Positions 35,961 to 48,050 are shown, counted from the first letter of the stretch. The stretch is DNA of 64,000 nt from Hydractinia symbiolongicarpus (GCF_029227915.1 NC_079875.1:25426001-25490000), one strand, 5' to 3'. Made by a program: numbers and translations. Notes: generated from the letters alone by a model not told the origin.

Positions 35961-36699
35961 TTAAACATGTAAAAATGTAAATGTTGCAGTAAATGTTATT
36001 ATTAATGACAACATTTTCATATAACTAATTTGTAAAAAACGTATTACCCTTAAATGTTTACAACGTACAATATCAACCAAGTGACCACTGACTTTGAATA
36101 TCACACGCTGCTTTTATACTTTTCTAAACTTTTGAAACTGTATGGTGAAGAACTGAAACATAAAATTCAAGTTTTTATCTCCACGGTGGAGGCATATACC
36201 ATACGTCACAGTAAATGTTCTTCACGGCCCCCGAGTCCTGAAACCCAAGCATATGCGTATTAAATGAAAAGAAACTGTTACTAACAGTGCAATACAGAAC
36301 ATCGAAAAATCTTTTTTAAAAAAATAATTCCATAAAGCAATTGTCACTACTCTGTGTCACATAGTCGCAACATTGCAGCAGGGACATGTAAAATTCGAAA
36401 GGTTAATGGTTGATACGTGTTTAGTAGATGTACATGTACAAGTTTTTCAGGAAGACGGTATTGTCTTAGTAATTTGGTACACCACACCACAGAGGAAACT
36501 CCAAAAAAGAGTACTACATAAAGCAGCATGCAATCTCACCACCTTATTCCTACACTCCGATAGCCTTGTAGAATTGAAAATATTTCAATGTTCTAGCAAT
36601 ATGCACAATCGGAGGGTTTTTGCAGTTGCACGTGAATGTATTTTCCGTTTGTTTAAAAAAATTTTGAATTAAATATTTGTACTTTATCATCGTTTTACA

Positions 36700-39600
36700 G
36701 AAAGTGCGTTTTAAATGTTTTCTAATCCTAACGAGGCATTTAAAAGTGACAAGTGTCATGTATTCGCGATTTTTCATTTTGATACACGATAATTGTACCT
36801 TAGTGACGACAACCTCGTTTCAGGTTCTTATATTCTAGCCGTAAAATTGATATACGAAACATTTAAAAGATACCAGTGTCTCATATATTTTTGATTTTTC
36901 GTATTGATACAAGATAATTGTCATTTAGGGTCAATAACCTCGTCTCAGGTTCTATATATTTTACCCGTGAAATTGATAAACCAGGCATTTAAAACAGACG
37001 AGTGTTATACATTTCCGATTTTTCGTATTTATACAAGATAATTCTTATATAAGGTTAACATCCTCGTCTCAGGCTCTATATATTTTAGCCGTAAAATTGA
37101 TGTACGAGGCATCAAAATTTGACGAGTGTCTCATATATTTACGATTTTCCGTATTGATAGAGGATAATTGTACTTTAGCGTCAACAACCTCGTTTCAGGT
37201 TTTTAAAATTTAGCCGTAAAATCGATATACGAAGCGTTTATAAGAGACGAGTATCATATATTTGCGATTTTCCGTATTGATACAGGATAATTGAACTTTA
37301 GGGACGACAACCTCGTCTCAGGTTCTAAATATTATAGCCGTAAAGTTGATAAGCGAAGCATTTTAAATTGACGAGTGTCATGTATTTGCGATTTTAGTTT
37401 TGATACAAGAAAATTGTCATTTAGGGACGACAACCTCGTCTCAGGTTCTATATATTATAGCCGTACTTGCTAGTCTTCGCATTGATACAAAATAATTGTA
37501 CTTTATGGTCAACCTCGTCTTAGGATCTATATATTTTATTCGTAAAATTAATAAAAGAGGCATTTAAAAGAGACGAGCGTTATTTATTTGCGATTATTTG
37601 TATGGATGCAAGAAAATTGAAATTTAGGGCGACAACCTTGTCTCAGGTTCTATATATTCAGCCGTGAAGTTGATAAACCAGGCATTTAAAACAGACGAGT
37701 GTTATATATTTGCGATTTTTTGTATTGATGCAAAAAAATTGTTATTTAGGGTGAACAACCTCGTTTCAGGTTCTATATATTATAGCCGTATAGTTGACAA
37801 GCGAGGCATTTAAAAGGGACGAATGTTATATATTTGCGATTTTTCGTATTGATACAAGATAATTGTCATTTAGGGACGACAACCTCGTCTCAGGTTCTAT
37901 ATATTATAGCCGTAAAGTTGATAAGCGAGGCATTTTAAATTGACTAGTCTCATATATTTGTGATTTTTCGCATTGATAAAGGATAATTGACATTTAGGGT
38001 CGACAACCTTGTCTCAGGTTGTATATATTTTAGTCGTAAAATTAATAAACGAGAAATTTAAGAGACGAGCGTTATATATTTGCGATTTTTCGTTTTGATA
38101 CAAAATATTTGTCATTTAGGGACGACAACCTCGTCTCAGGTTCTTTATAATATGGCCGTAAAATTGATAAACGAGGCATTTAAAAGAGCCGAGAGTCTCA
38201 CATATTTGGGCTTTTTTGTATTGATACTGGATAATTGTAATTTAGGATCAACAATCTCGTCTCAGGTTGTATATATTTCGGCCGTAGAATTGAGAAACGA
38301 GGCATTTCAAAGTGACGAGTGTCATGTATTTGCGATTTTTCGTATTGATACAGGATAATTGTAGTTTAGGGACGACAGCCGTAAAGTTGATAAACGAGGC
38401 ATTTCAGTGTGACTAGTCTCATTTAGTTGCGATTTTTTGAATACATACGAGATAATTGGCAGTTAGGGTCAACAACATCGTCTCAGGTTCTACAAATATT
38501 AGTAGTAAAATTGATAAACGAGGCATTTTAAAGTGACTAGGCTCATATATTTCTGATTTTTCGCATTGATAAAGGATAATTGACATTTAGGGTCGACAAC
38601 CTCGTCTTAGGTTGTATATATTTTAGTCGTAAAATTAATAAACGAGGCATTTAAAAAAGACGAGCGTTATATATTTGCGATTATTTGTATTGATGCAAGA
38701 AAATTGAAATTTAGGGCGACAACCTTGTCTCAGGTTCTACAAATTCAGCCGTGAAGTTGATAAACCAGGCATTTAAAACAGACGAGTGTTATATATTTGC
38801 GATTTTTTGTATTGATGCAAAAAAATTGTTATTTAGGGTGAACAACCTCGTTTCAGGTTCTATATATTATAGCCGTATAGTTGACAAGCGAGGCATTTAA
38901 AAGGGACGAATGTTATATATTTGCGATTTTTCGTATTGATACAAGATAATTGTCATTTAGGGACGACAACCTCGTCTCAGGTTCTATATATTTCAACCGT
39001 AAAATTGATGAACGAGGCTTTTAAGATAGACGAGTGTTACATATTCACGATTTTTTATTTTGGTACAAGATAATTTTCATTTCGGAACGACTACCCCGTC
39101 TCAGGTTCTATATATTTTATTCGTAAAATTGATAAAGGAGGCATTTAAAAGAGATGAGAGTCTCATATATTTGCGATTTTTGGTATTGATACAAGATAAT
39201 TGTTCATTAGGGACGACAACATCGTCTCAGTTTCTATATAATTCAGCCGTAAAATTGATAAAGCAGGCATTTAAAAGGGACGAGTGTTATATATTTGCGA
39301 TTTTTCGTATTGATACAAGATAATTGTCATTCAGGGACGACAACATCTTCTTAGGTTCTATATATTTTAGCCGTATAATTGATGAAGGAAGCATTTAAAA
39401 ATGACGAGTGTTTCATATATTTGCGATTTTTTGTTTTAATACAGGATAATTGTACTTTAGGGTCAACAACGTCTCAGGTTTTTATATTTTAGGCTTGGAA
39501 TTGATAAACGAGGCGTTTCAAAGAGACTAGTGTTATGTATTTGCGATTTTTCGTTTTGATACAAAATATTTGTCATTTAGGGACGACAACCTCGTCTCAG

Positions 39601-39785
39601 GTTCTTTATAATATGGCCGTAAAATTGATAAACGAGGCATTTAAAAGAGACAAGTGTTATATATTCACGAATTTTCATACTGATACAGGATAACTGTCAT
39701 TTAAGGACGGCAACCTCGTCTCAGGTTCTATATATATTAGCCGTATAATTGATAAACGAGGCATTTAAAATTGACTTCTAAACCA
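36700..39785 (+). repeat. Satellite array, about 124-bp unit, roughly 24 copies
   Basis: The unit runs from TCTCAGGTTCTATATATT through AGCCGTAAAATTGATAAACG, AGGCATTTAAAAGAGACGAG, TATATATTTGCGATTTTTCG and ATACAAGATAATTGTCATTT to GGGACGACAACCTCG. CAGGTTC/CAGGCTC landmarks at 36,821, 36,946, 37,070 and 37,196 give spacings of 124-126. A longer higher-order repeat is visible: about 37,560-37,900 recurs at about 38,645-38,990 (offset about 1,087), and other multi-unit blocks recur as well (37,940-38,055 at 38,535-38,647; 38,090-38,190 at 39,550-39,650). Two open frames inside (38,080-38,358; 39,060-39,323) are translations of the unit. Confidence 0.95.
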
Positions 39786-40033
39786 CATACAGCTATAAGG
39801 ACACAAAAGGTTGCCTTGTAACTTTTGTCTCCATGTAGGGTGCGTGGGCTGTTAAGCTTGTGAGTGTGTATGCGACGGGAAACCAACTCGGGCTACTTAA
39901 GGTCAGTCCTTTTTTATTTCAGGGTCATTTTCAATAAATCAAGTTATAAAGATTGTTGCATAATTTATTGGCCATCATATTATCATATGATATCATATCC
40001 TAAAGCAGAATTCAACTTTTGTGAAAAATTTTG

Positions 40034-40733
40034 ATGACGTCATATGCCATAAACGCGCTTTACCCGCAGTTTTTTTCAAGTGAGACATTCAATTCTTTGC
40101 CATGTCCATCTGGCTCTTCTGGTTTAGTTCTCATCAAGTTAAAGAAAAAGAAGATTTTCAATGGTCATGTTTATTTCAAATCTGTTTCCCCAGCGAATAT
40201 TGAAAATGCATTGTTATATTTGAAAATAAATATTAACTTGTACAAAGATATTAATATCAACCTAGACCATGTCCTGTTGCAGCTGTTGAACCTTGACCAT
40301 GATGAGGAAATTGTTATTGATGTAGAAAAGGAAGACTCAAGTGATTCTGAATCTGAAAACACAGTAATTGATTCAGGTGTAGGTGCTTCAGAAGATTTTG
40401 TTATGCCATCTGAAATGAATAGTGAATTACTTGAATTAGCACCAGGTGAAGGTAAAACCCCAAAAAGCATTTTGTTGGATAAGTTTTGTGAGGAATTAGC
40501 TTTTCCTAACCTGTTACCCAATGGTTGCTTTGGGTACCAAGTTGAAAGAGATATAAAGTTATCACCATCGAAGTACTTTAATCAACGCTTGTTGAACTAC
40601 AAGCAGGATTTTGCCTCGAATTCGGATTATATATTTTTGCCCAGTTTGTTTTACAGCAGTTAAGTTTGTCAAGCCAGATCAATATTGCTTTGAAAAAAAA
40701 ATTGGGTAATGTGACTGCAGGAATGTTATCTAC
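40034..40733 (+). pseudogene. Helitron helicase-like N-terminal fragment
   Basis: The frame reads LVLIKLKKKKIFNGHVYFKS and a long acidic linker (HDEEIVIDVEKEDSSDSESE). The characteristic LLDKFCEELAFPNLLPNGCF follows, then GYQVERDIKLSPSKYFNQRL and LNYKQDFASNSDYIF. A frameshift near 40,650 moves the signal into another frame, which continues LSLSSQINIALKKKLGN and TAGML. This is the start of the Rep (rolling-circle replication initiator) domain of animal Helitrons; the HUH motif would come later and is absent. The ATG at 40,034 is the first in frame, but the true start may be upstream. Confidence 0.75.
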
Positions 40734-40744
40734 CAGTCGTAGAT

Positions 40745-41517
40745 TTGAAGTTTGAGAAAACAAATACCGATTGTTCATACAGTTCAATTAGCGATATCGT
40801 CAATGAATCTGCCTTATATGACCGTGTTAACATCAAAGCAATTATCGCCAGCTTGACAGATATTTACACTGTGTCACATAATGATGGTATGTTGAAGTTC
40901 CGGAAAGGTATTGCGTATGATAATACTGGATCAATACCCATTACGTTTTACGAAGACTTGTCAAATAAAGTGGAAGAGAATTTGTGTTACAAGATAACTC
41001 ATGTAGTTGTCCACAAATTCAAATCGACACGGTTGCTGAAGACCACTTACCGGACAGATATTAGCATATTCGAAGGCAGCGATATCAAAGCTAATGCTGA
41101 AATGACGTTAAACGAAGCCAGGAAACAGCTTGTGGGAAAGGTAACGTCGATTGACATGAAGTCGTTCAATACGAAAACGTTTTGCACCAACTGCAAGGAA
41201 GAGATAGTGCCAGAAGATGACGACATTGTAGAATGCCCTAACTGTGATAATGTTATGTCGACTGAGGAATGCTCATCACGCCGTATCTTAGCTTTCACCT
41301 TTCGAGATGAAATTTCAAAGGAGAAAGTTCAATGAACTTCAACCTATTTGAGAAGTTCTATGGCTCAATTACCTCATCAAATATGACGTTAGCCAAAGTC
41401 ATGCTAACGACCCGTGCAAAGATAACGTGGGATGCTGACGAGGAAAAGATTACATCAATAACTCAACCGGATGAAGAAGATGAAGACAGAGAAAACACGA
41501 TGTTGGAGGGGGAGTGA
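40745..41517 (+). pseudogene. RPA1-like OB-fold / zinc-ribbon protein
   Basis: The frame contains YDRVNIKAIIASLTDIYTVS and GSIPITFYEDLSNKVEE, typical of an RPA large-subunit-type OB fold. A four-Cys zinc ribbon follows (CTNCKEEI...CPNC) with ILAFTFRDE after it, as in the C-terminal domain of RPA1-like proteins. The main frame stops at 41,335; the next frame (41,332-41,517) carries FEKFYGSITSSNMTLAKVML and an acidic tail, so one base shift probably separates them. The role in the family is binding single-stranded DNA. It joins the Helitron fragment without a clear start codon of its own, so the 5' end is probably lost. Confidence 0.7.
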
Positions 41518-41749
41518 TCGTCATCTTTGGCCCTTGCGATAAACTTGATTATGAATATTTGAACTGTCGAAGCTTTTTCAACTAAATTTTGTTACTTTTT
41601 CAATTTCTTGTGTTAGTAATTTTTGCCCAAGAAAAATTTGCGAAGTAAATTCGCGCGTACAGCCTTTGGGCATCATTATTTCGCTGTAGTTTTACCAAGT
41701 TCGACTCTTTTGGCAGCCGCTCGCCGTTGGACCAACCCGATTGGTAGGA

Positions 41750-42960
41750 AATGTAAACAACGTATGTAGTGGCACTTTTACAGGCTCACAATATTGCATG
41801 ACAGTCTAAATAAAAGTTCTAGATGGTGCTTTTAATTTTGTAGAATAAGTCATTTTAGATATGGATGCTGTGATTCTCCCACTTCTATGTACGTTCCATT
41901 TTTCGGTTAATTTTTTTTTTTTTTTTATTTCACATAGGTTTTCTAGCTGATGCTCATATGTTGATTGCATATATTCCTTGTAATATTTAGTGGTTTTATT
42001 TATTAGTTCATCATGTGTCAAATTTATTGGACTAGAATCAAAAAGTGATGTAAGAGGCTCTGGCAAGCTATTTGTTTCTCTCTCGTCATCTGTATCCGTT
42101 TTACTTGTATCACTATTCATTATGCTGTTGTTATTTGTAAAGTCATATGATAAACTTTTATAAATTGCTGCCTTTGGTGCAACTTGAAACAATTTTGTGA
42201 ATTTTTGTCTTTCATGACCATCATGTAAGGTTGGATCATAGCAGCTGTAACATTTGACTATGTTTTCTTGTGTTTTTCCAAGTTAGGTAAACGATCGTTT
42301 TTCTTAGGTCTTTTGAATATGATATTTTTTAATTAAGTTGGTTCAGCTTGGCGTCTTAATTTCTTCACGAACAAAATGTGCTAGTGCAAGCAATTTTATT
42401 GAGTTCCAAATAAGCACATGCTTGTAGAATAAACAAGAGGGCAGCCACATGACTGCAAGCTGAATCAAGTCTAAATAACAAGTTTGTAAATAGCTAATAA
42501 AATATATTTATATAGTTTAAATAATCTATTTTATTTTTCTTACCCTGCCATACATGTACAGTTGGCAGTGAGAATCCATCCTGTTTTGTGAAGTGCAACC
42601 CAACAATTGTATAATTTTTGCTTTTGTCCCTGTCTTTGACTTGGCAGTACCTATTATTAACATAATCTTTAGTTTCTTAAAGTATCACTGATAACGTGGT
42701 GGTAGACATCTTGTACGTGCCCACAAATAAAAAAATTATAGGCCTCTAAAGATTTGTACGCTTTCAAAGACTCTTGAGTAAATTCATTGGAAGAGTGTAT
42801 TAAATAGTGGTCCATATCTCCCCATCCCATGTCTGGAAGGTCAAAAACATCACAGTCCCAATTTTGCAAAGAACATGGGTCGGGTAATTTACTTCCATCT
42901 TTCAATGTAAGCTTTTTATCATATAGTTTTTTTGTTTTCATCGTCTAAGTTTTCATAATA
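41750..42960 (-). pseudogene. SWIM zinc-finger / YqaJ-nuclease-like gene, truncated
   Basis: On the minus strand the first exon-like block (42,941-42,669) reads FDLPDMGWGDMDHYLIHSS, then SLEAYNFFICGHVQDV. A second, about 42,660-42,550, ends at a GTAAG donor. A third, about 42,480-42,310, carries ACSHVAALLF and NKIACTSTFCEE, the second half of a SWIM zinc finger with its CxH. The fourth block (42,192-41,806) ends WNVHRSGRITAS, the entry motif of the YqaJ/lambda-exonuclease-like nuclease, then stops. The nuclease catalytic core is mostly missing. Such SWIM+YqaJ proteins are frequent, mobile-element-like genes in invertebrate genomes. Stops and frame breaks make this copy non-functional. Confidence 0.7.
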
Positions 42961-43640
42961 TTCGCTCGCCATCTTCTCCACGTGCTTTTTAAGAAGCGGG
43001 AATAAACAACGTCGCTTGGCAGCATTATTCGGTTCCGTAATTAAAATTTTGCTTTTTTCAGCGCTTTATAAATGTTTTAGGTTGTTTTCTCTTTTTATCA
43101 TTCAACAGGCCTCAGTGGAAGTACAAGGCATTGAGAAACATGCAGGAATTCATAAAGTTGTGCGCCATATTTGTTTATGTTTTGCCTACCAGTTTGCGTA
43201 AAGGCCTGGGACCGAACATTGGGAAACCCGTCTATAACCTCTACATAGCTATAACCACCTGTCTTTTGACAAATATCATTGCAGCTTGCTTTTTTGTCAC
43301 CCCATAATCAATCGCCATGTATGCGTGTTTCCATATATGGCCGGCAGTTGAAAATATTTAGATCTCTTATGCCAGTCAATGATTCTTTATATACTAAATG
43401 GCCAGCAGTTAAAATATATACATCTCTCATGCCGGCCATATATGCCAATAGTTTCACATTTAATTACTTGAGATACTCCGAAAATGTTTTAATGTAGTAC
43501 TCTTTATTTGTTTATATAATCTGAAATATCTCAACACAATTTATTTTTAATGATAGCCAAATCATCTCTTTTTCAATATCATTTTTTAACCAAAGAACTG
43601 AGAGTGTCAGCATTGTTTTGTAACTTTCTTTGTTCTTTTC
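42961..43640. other. Intergenic stretch with a short bounded repeat
   Basis: No gene is recognised. It contains the inverted-repeat-bounded unit at 43,332-43,444 described separately. Confidence 0.4.
43332..43444. repeat. 113-bp unit bounded by perfect 15-bp inverted repeats
   Basis: CATATATGGCCGGCA (43,332-43,346) and TGCCGGCCATATATG (43,430-43,444) are perfect inverted repeats. Inside, a segment of about 35 bp (ATGGCCGGCAGTTGAAAATA... and ATGGCCAGCAGTTAAAATAT...) is directly repeated. It may be a miniature element or a local rearrangement. Confidence 0.7.
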
Positions 43641-43643
43641 CAG

Positions 43644-46600
43644 ATATGTAAAATAGAAAGTCAAGTGTTAGAGGTTGTGCAGAATCTCGTGGTTGAGCAA
43701 GACAATAATGACAAGGTGAATATCTTGGTATTCAAAATAAAACGTATATGTTGTAAATGTGTAAAATTACCTTATTGTCTTCTTTATTGTTAGGATGTGT
43801 ACTTACGGTAAGTTTTTACGTTTGCAGTGCAATAGAATAGCGGTGATCCTAGTAGGAAAAAAATATGCTTTGCTTAGTAGGATTCTTTAACTATATTTAT
43901 ACAGATAAAAAGTCAGCCAATTCTTTCCAGTTTAAATATGTCTCCACAAGCAAGAGGAATGGTGTAATGAATGGACCTAAAATTGGCTGCTCACTCATAA
44001 ATTATTCAGATTCGGTCTTATTCTGACTCATTTCGTCTAGAAACAAACAAATAATCGACTGTATTGAATCTGTAAACTAAGCGATTTAATTAGCTTCTAT
44101 TTATCTTTCATTCTGTTAAAATTAAAATTGTATGATAATCAGAAGTGTCTGGATCACCTACTTAATTTACAAATTGTAGTTGTATTTTTTTAGATTCATA
44201 ATGACTTTTGTGCCCTAGGGAATGGTGAGACACTTTGGGGAAGATAATGACATCAATTTCAAAATTGAGGCTAGTGATAAACACACATCTGTAACAGTGA
44301 TATTGAATCAATTCACGAGGTATGAGGAAATTGGAAATTGTGTTTTTAAATCGTCCACTACGTGTTTTTCAGGTAAGGAAATTTTTTTATAAATGAGAAT
44401 AAAATCATCAAAATCTTAAAAAAATTTTAATATCTAGCCTTAAATTTCTCAGATCCAATTTTTTTAGACGTTGATTTTAGAAAAAAAACTCGCCCATAAC
44501 AGAAAAAAATATAATAAAAAAGTGTTTTGTTCAGATAAACACAGCAAAGCTCTTTCGTTTATTAAAGTAAAACACAATAGATTACATCCTAAATAAGAAA
44601 TTAAAATAAAGGTTAAATATAATTAAGAAATATCAACAAGTTTAGCAAATATCGACAAGTTTAGCAGAGTCAAATTGACTCGAAAGCACGATGCCTATTT
44701 CGACACAGTCTCATTTTGACTTTTCTCTCTTTCTCTTTTGTTTAAACAAATCAATATACGTAATATCGTCACTCTAAAACTGCATTGCAAAATAATCACT
44801 CTTTGGTGTCCTATTTCACGCACCCATCAACGGGAGTCATTCTTTAAAGTTTAGAATTGCCCCCTTTTAGATTTAAAAATAGTCATTTCGATTTGCTACA
44901 AGATTCATTGCGAATTGAAACTCTGTCTGGGTCACTTTGGCTCTGCTAAAGTTCTCAGACTAATAAGATAATCGAGGCTGGAGTGAAAAAAAATTTTGCT
45001 ATATAAAAGGAAAAGTATATTTTTACAATAAATATTTTTATTAAATTTTATTTCAGAAATCAATTACGGATGATTCGGGTTTACTACTGGAGAGTGACCA
45101 GAGCGTTTATAATTCAGATATCTCTGAGGTGTTTGAAGCCATTGCATTACCGGATAGCATACCAATTCAAAGCACGCCACGCAATGATAGATCAAAACAA
45201 AAATCCATAGAAATTGCATTTTTTAGCCACGCGTAAGCAATTAGCATAGTCAACCTAGATCAATCTAATTTGTAGTGTAAATCAATGCCTGCAATTGTAG
45301 CAGGATAAAACCCCGAAAACGTTACTAGCTGATTCACGAAAAATGTTTAATTGAAAAAATTACTTTTGACTTACTTTTGAAATGGAAAGGTGAAAATAAT
45401 GTTTTCCGAATTCCGAAAGAAAGAAGATAATTGTGGAACCAATGCTTCAACATTCTTCGAAATGTCTCTCTCGAATAATTGAAATAAAACTGTTCCAATT
45501 TCTTTTAGAAAGCCAATCACCATCCCAATAGAACCTGTTTTATTTGCGGCAAAGTGTTTAGCCGGCTTACAAGGCATATCACGAAATCTCATAAAGATGA
45601 TGACGTTGTAAAGAATGCTTTGCTAATGCCGAAAAAAGAGAAGGTTAAATGTTTTCGTAACTTTAAAAAGATGGGTATTCATCATGAAAATATGAAAAAG
45701 GTAAACGCTAGGTCTCCAAAGTTTCAAAGAGAGAAAAAAGTACGAAAATGTAAGGATCTTGTTCTGTGTTCCCTCTGCAACGGTTTTTATGCCAAGTCTT
45801 TCATAACAAGACATATAAAAGACTGTGGTAACGATTCTTGTTTCTCCGAAGTTGGTGTTCCACTGCCTTTACTTGGACAGGAATTTGAAAAACTAAAAGC
45901 AAAATTCAAAGAAGATATCCTGAGTCGTATGCGAAACGATCCAATCGGGATAACTACTAAATCCGATGAAATCATTTTAATGATTGGGTCAAGATTATAT
46001 GAAAAAGTTGAAAGGCGACAAGACAAAAAGCAGGAAATTCAAAATACGGTCCGAACTGATATGCGACGGTTGTCTCATCTGTACACGCATTTCCAATCAA
46101 AAAAGGTAAATGCTGTTCATGGCATTCCATCAGATATGTTCATCAGAACAAATTTCGATGCGTTAAAAGACGCAATAGAGCTGTACACGGATTCTAATGC
46201 TGAACAGCAAAAGTCAGGATTGAATTTTTGCATTGTGCTATCTTATATCTGGTAGTGCTAAGAAATGTGTGGGACACTTCTTAGCACAGGATAAAGATGA
46301 CGTTGCCAAACAGTTCTGTGAAAGCAAAAAACCAGCACAACTCCCAATCGAACAAACCATAAAGATCATCAGATAGAATATTGTCAGCGCGGTTAAGCGG
46401 TTCGAAGAGGATCCCTTTATAATCTGGGATATTACATATTTATAAAACTTCGAGATTGTACTTGCACGCGACTCGCGTTATTTAACGGGAGACGTGGAGG
46501 TGAACGGTTCACCTCCACGTCTCCCGTTAAATAACGCGAGTTATGTAAGACGGGCAGGTTCAGAACCTGCCCGTCTTCTATTGCGTGAATGGCAAGAAGC

Positions 46601-47100
46601 AGAGGAGGCAACGTGGCTTGATAAGCAAAGATTTGATGTCACTGATAATGTTGGAGACTTAAAAATAACTTATCAAGCTGGTAAGGGAGTGAAACATCTT
46701 GTGCCGTTGCTCATCCCAAAGGACATTTTCTTCGCCATGAGAACGCTAGCTGACAAAGAGATTAGACGAAATGTTGGTATTTCCGAAACCAATTCTTACT
46801 TATTTCCAAGTACCCAAAATTCGGAAAGACACTTTTCAGGTTGGCACAGTCGTTCAAACGTTTGCGAATATCTCCCTATCAAAGACAAATCGAGAATAAC
46901 AGGTACAACTAATAGCAGCCATAGACTCAGCACTCTCATAGCTGCTATCGATTTGACAGATGCAGCAAGGGAAATAGTGTATAAAAATTTTGGACATAGT
47001 CGTGATATAAACGAGAAGGTATACCAAGCACCCGCCACACATCAACAGTTATGTTCAACGGGGAAGCATTTACTAAATATCGACACAGGTGTGATACTTA
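43644..47100 (+). pseudogene. C2H2-finger / tyrosine-recombinase-like gene, multi-exon, broken
   Basis: Upstream exon candidates with GT-AG borders are 43,644-43,715, 43,905-43,961, 44,219-44,372 and 45,057-45,232. The main exon starts at 45,509 with a zinc finger (TCFICGKVFSRLTRHITKSH). A second Cys/His pair follows (CSLCNGFYAKSFITRH), then a long helical region. The recombinase-like C-terminal half includes TRLALFNGRRGGE (first Arg box), EPARLLLREWQEAEE, SSHRLSTLI (His-Arg box), FGHSRDINEKVYQ (GH and candidate Tyr). Frameshifts occur near 46,235 and 46,450, a stop lies at 46,374, and a 57-bp insertion at 46,506 splits the Arg box. The domain order matches uncharacterised proteins common in cnidarians; a Crypton-like origin is inference. 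Confidence 0.7.
46471..46577. repeat. Double palindrome: 57-bp templated insertion flanked by GAAC
   Basis: A 35-bp arm (46,471-46,505) is followed by one base and its perfect reverse complement (46,507-46,541). TATGT follows, then a 15-bp arm (46,547-46,561), one base, and its perfect reverse complement (46,563-46,577). The outer arms are the two flanks of the interrupted gene. Each inner arm is an inverted copy of its adjacent flank. GAAC ends the left flank and begins the right flank, as a 4-bp duplication. Confidence 0.95.
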
Positions 47101-47904
47101 TTGACCCTTTTTACGTTACCCTAACTTTATTTCCTGCTCTGCTAACGCCACACTTTTTGATTTTTAGGTTTGTTTAAATAAGATTTTGCATAATTTGTGT
47201 TCCGATTAAGAAAACTTGCTGGAGATAAAAATGTGATTTTCATCTGATTGTAGCTCGCACTGTATAAAAGATCTGTGCTATTGCATATAGAATATATTAG
47301 AAACAGTATTATATGAAATATTTTTACTTTATTGCATGCAAAGTTCGCGGCATCTAAATTTCGTGGTTCAAGCAAATATGTGTAAGGAAAATTTACGAGG
47401 CTCGGACCTCGGGATTGCGAAGAAAACTTCGGGCAACGGGCCATTTTTTTGTAAAAAAAATAATTTTTTATGCATTTAAGTTTCGCGATTGTTCTGAAGA
47501 TCTATTTTTCTCGAAATTTCCACGCCGCAAATTTTTTATGCAACAAAGTAGTATGCATTTTGTTAACGTTTTTCTGTTATACTGTTCCATTCATATATTT
47601 GTAGCAAACTAAAACACACACACACCCTTAGAGAATCCTTGATGTTAGAGAGCAAACAAAAGATAAAAGAACGGATCTACCAGTTGCCAGTTTGTCGGTA
47701 ACGGAAAAGGCAGCAATGGTCTACTCAGGTGAGAGCAAATTTCCATTAAAACTTGTCTTCTTAGCTGAAAAATGTGAAACCATTTAAGCCGTCATTTTCC
47801 GCTGTGCACAATTCTGAACCAATCAGAACACAGGCTTTGCGTTCATAGCTAGGCTATTGGCGAGTTGATTTAATGAAAATTCGACATGAACAAAACTACT
47901 CCTG
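47101..47904. other. Intergenic stretch
   Basis: No gene is recognised. An ACACACAC run sits near 47,612. A short possible exon ends at CTCAGGTGAG near 47,730 without recognisable sense. Confidence 0.35.
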
Positions 47905-48050
47905 TCGATGCCAGTCATACTGGACTTGGAGCAGTTCTATAACAACGACAACCAGATGGTTGCTCCCAACCAGTATCATATGGATTAAGGTCACTCACCG
48001 AGGTAGAGAGTAAATACAGTCAGACCGAGAGGGTATCTATAAACATGTAT
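47905..48050 (+). mobile_element. Ty3/gypsy RNase H fragment
   Basis: The plus strand reads VDASHTGLGAVL, a stop, then QRQPDGCSQPVSYGLRSLTE and VESKYSQTERE, the RNase H signature of Ty3/gypsy polymerases. It is short, with no RT upstream. Confidence 0.75.

Larger units (their letters stand above)
40034..41517 (+). mobile_element. Helitron relic: Rep/helicase-like N-terminus joined to an RPA-like ORF
   Basis: The 5' part (40,034 to about 40,733) matches the Helitron helicase-like N-terminal region. The 3' part (40,745-41,517) is an RPA-like single-strand-binding protein. The catalytic HUH box and PIF1 helicase expected between them are missing, so an internal deletion has brought the two together. 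Helitrons of several eukaryotes carry RPA-like genes, which supports common origin. Termini (5' TC, 3' CTRR with hairpin) were not convincingly found. Confidence 0.7.

Noticed and set aside
36054-36777. Short frames on both strands between the helical genes and the satellite
   Set aside because: No motifs, mutually overlapping, and partly running into the first satellite unit.
38080-39323. Open frames of 92 and 87 codons resembling a repeated protein
   Set aside because: They are translations of the satellite unit. The unit is usually not a multiple of three, and neighbouring units carry stops.
41630-41660. GCGAA/TTCGC hairpin as the Helitron 3' end
   Set aside because: No CTRR follows at the expected distance and the stem is short.
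43792-43805. A 14-nt microexon (GATGTGTACTTACG) in the recombinase-like gene
   Set aside because: It has good splice signals but including it puts a stop in the next exon; skipping it keeps the frame.
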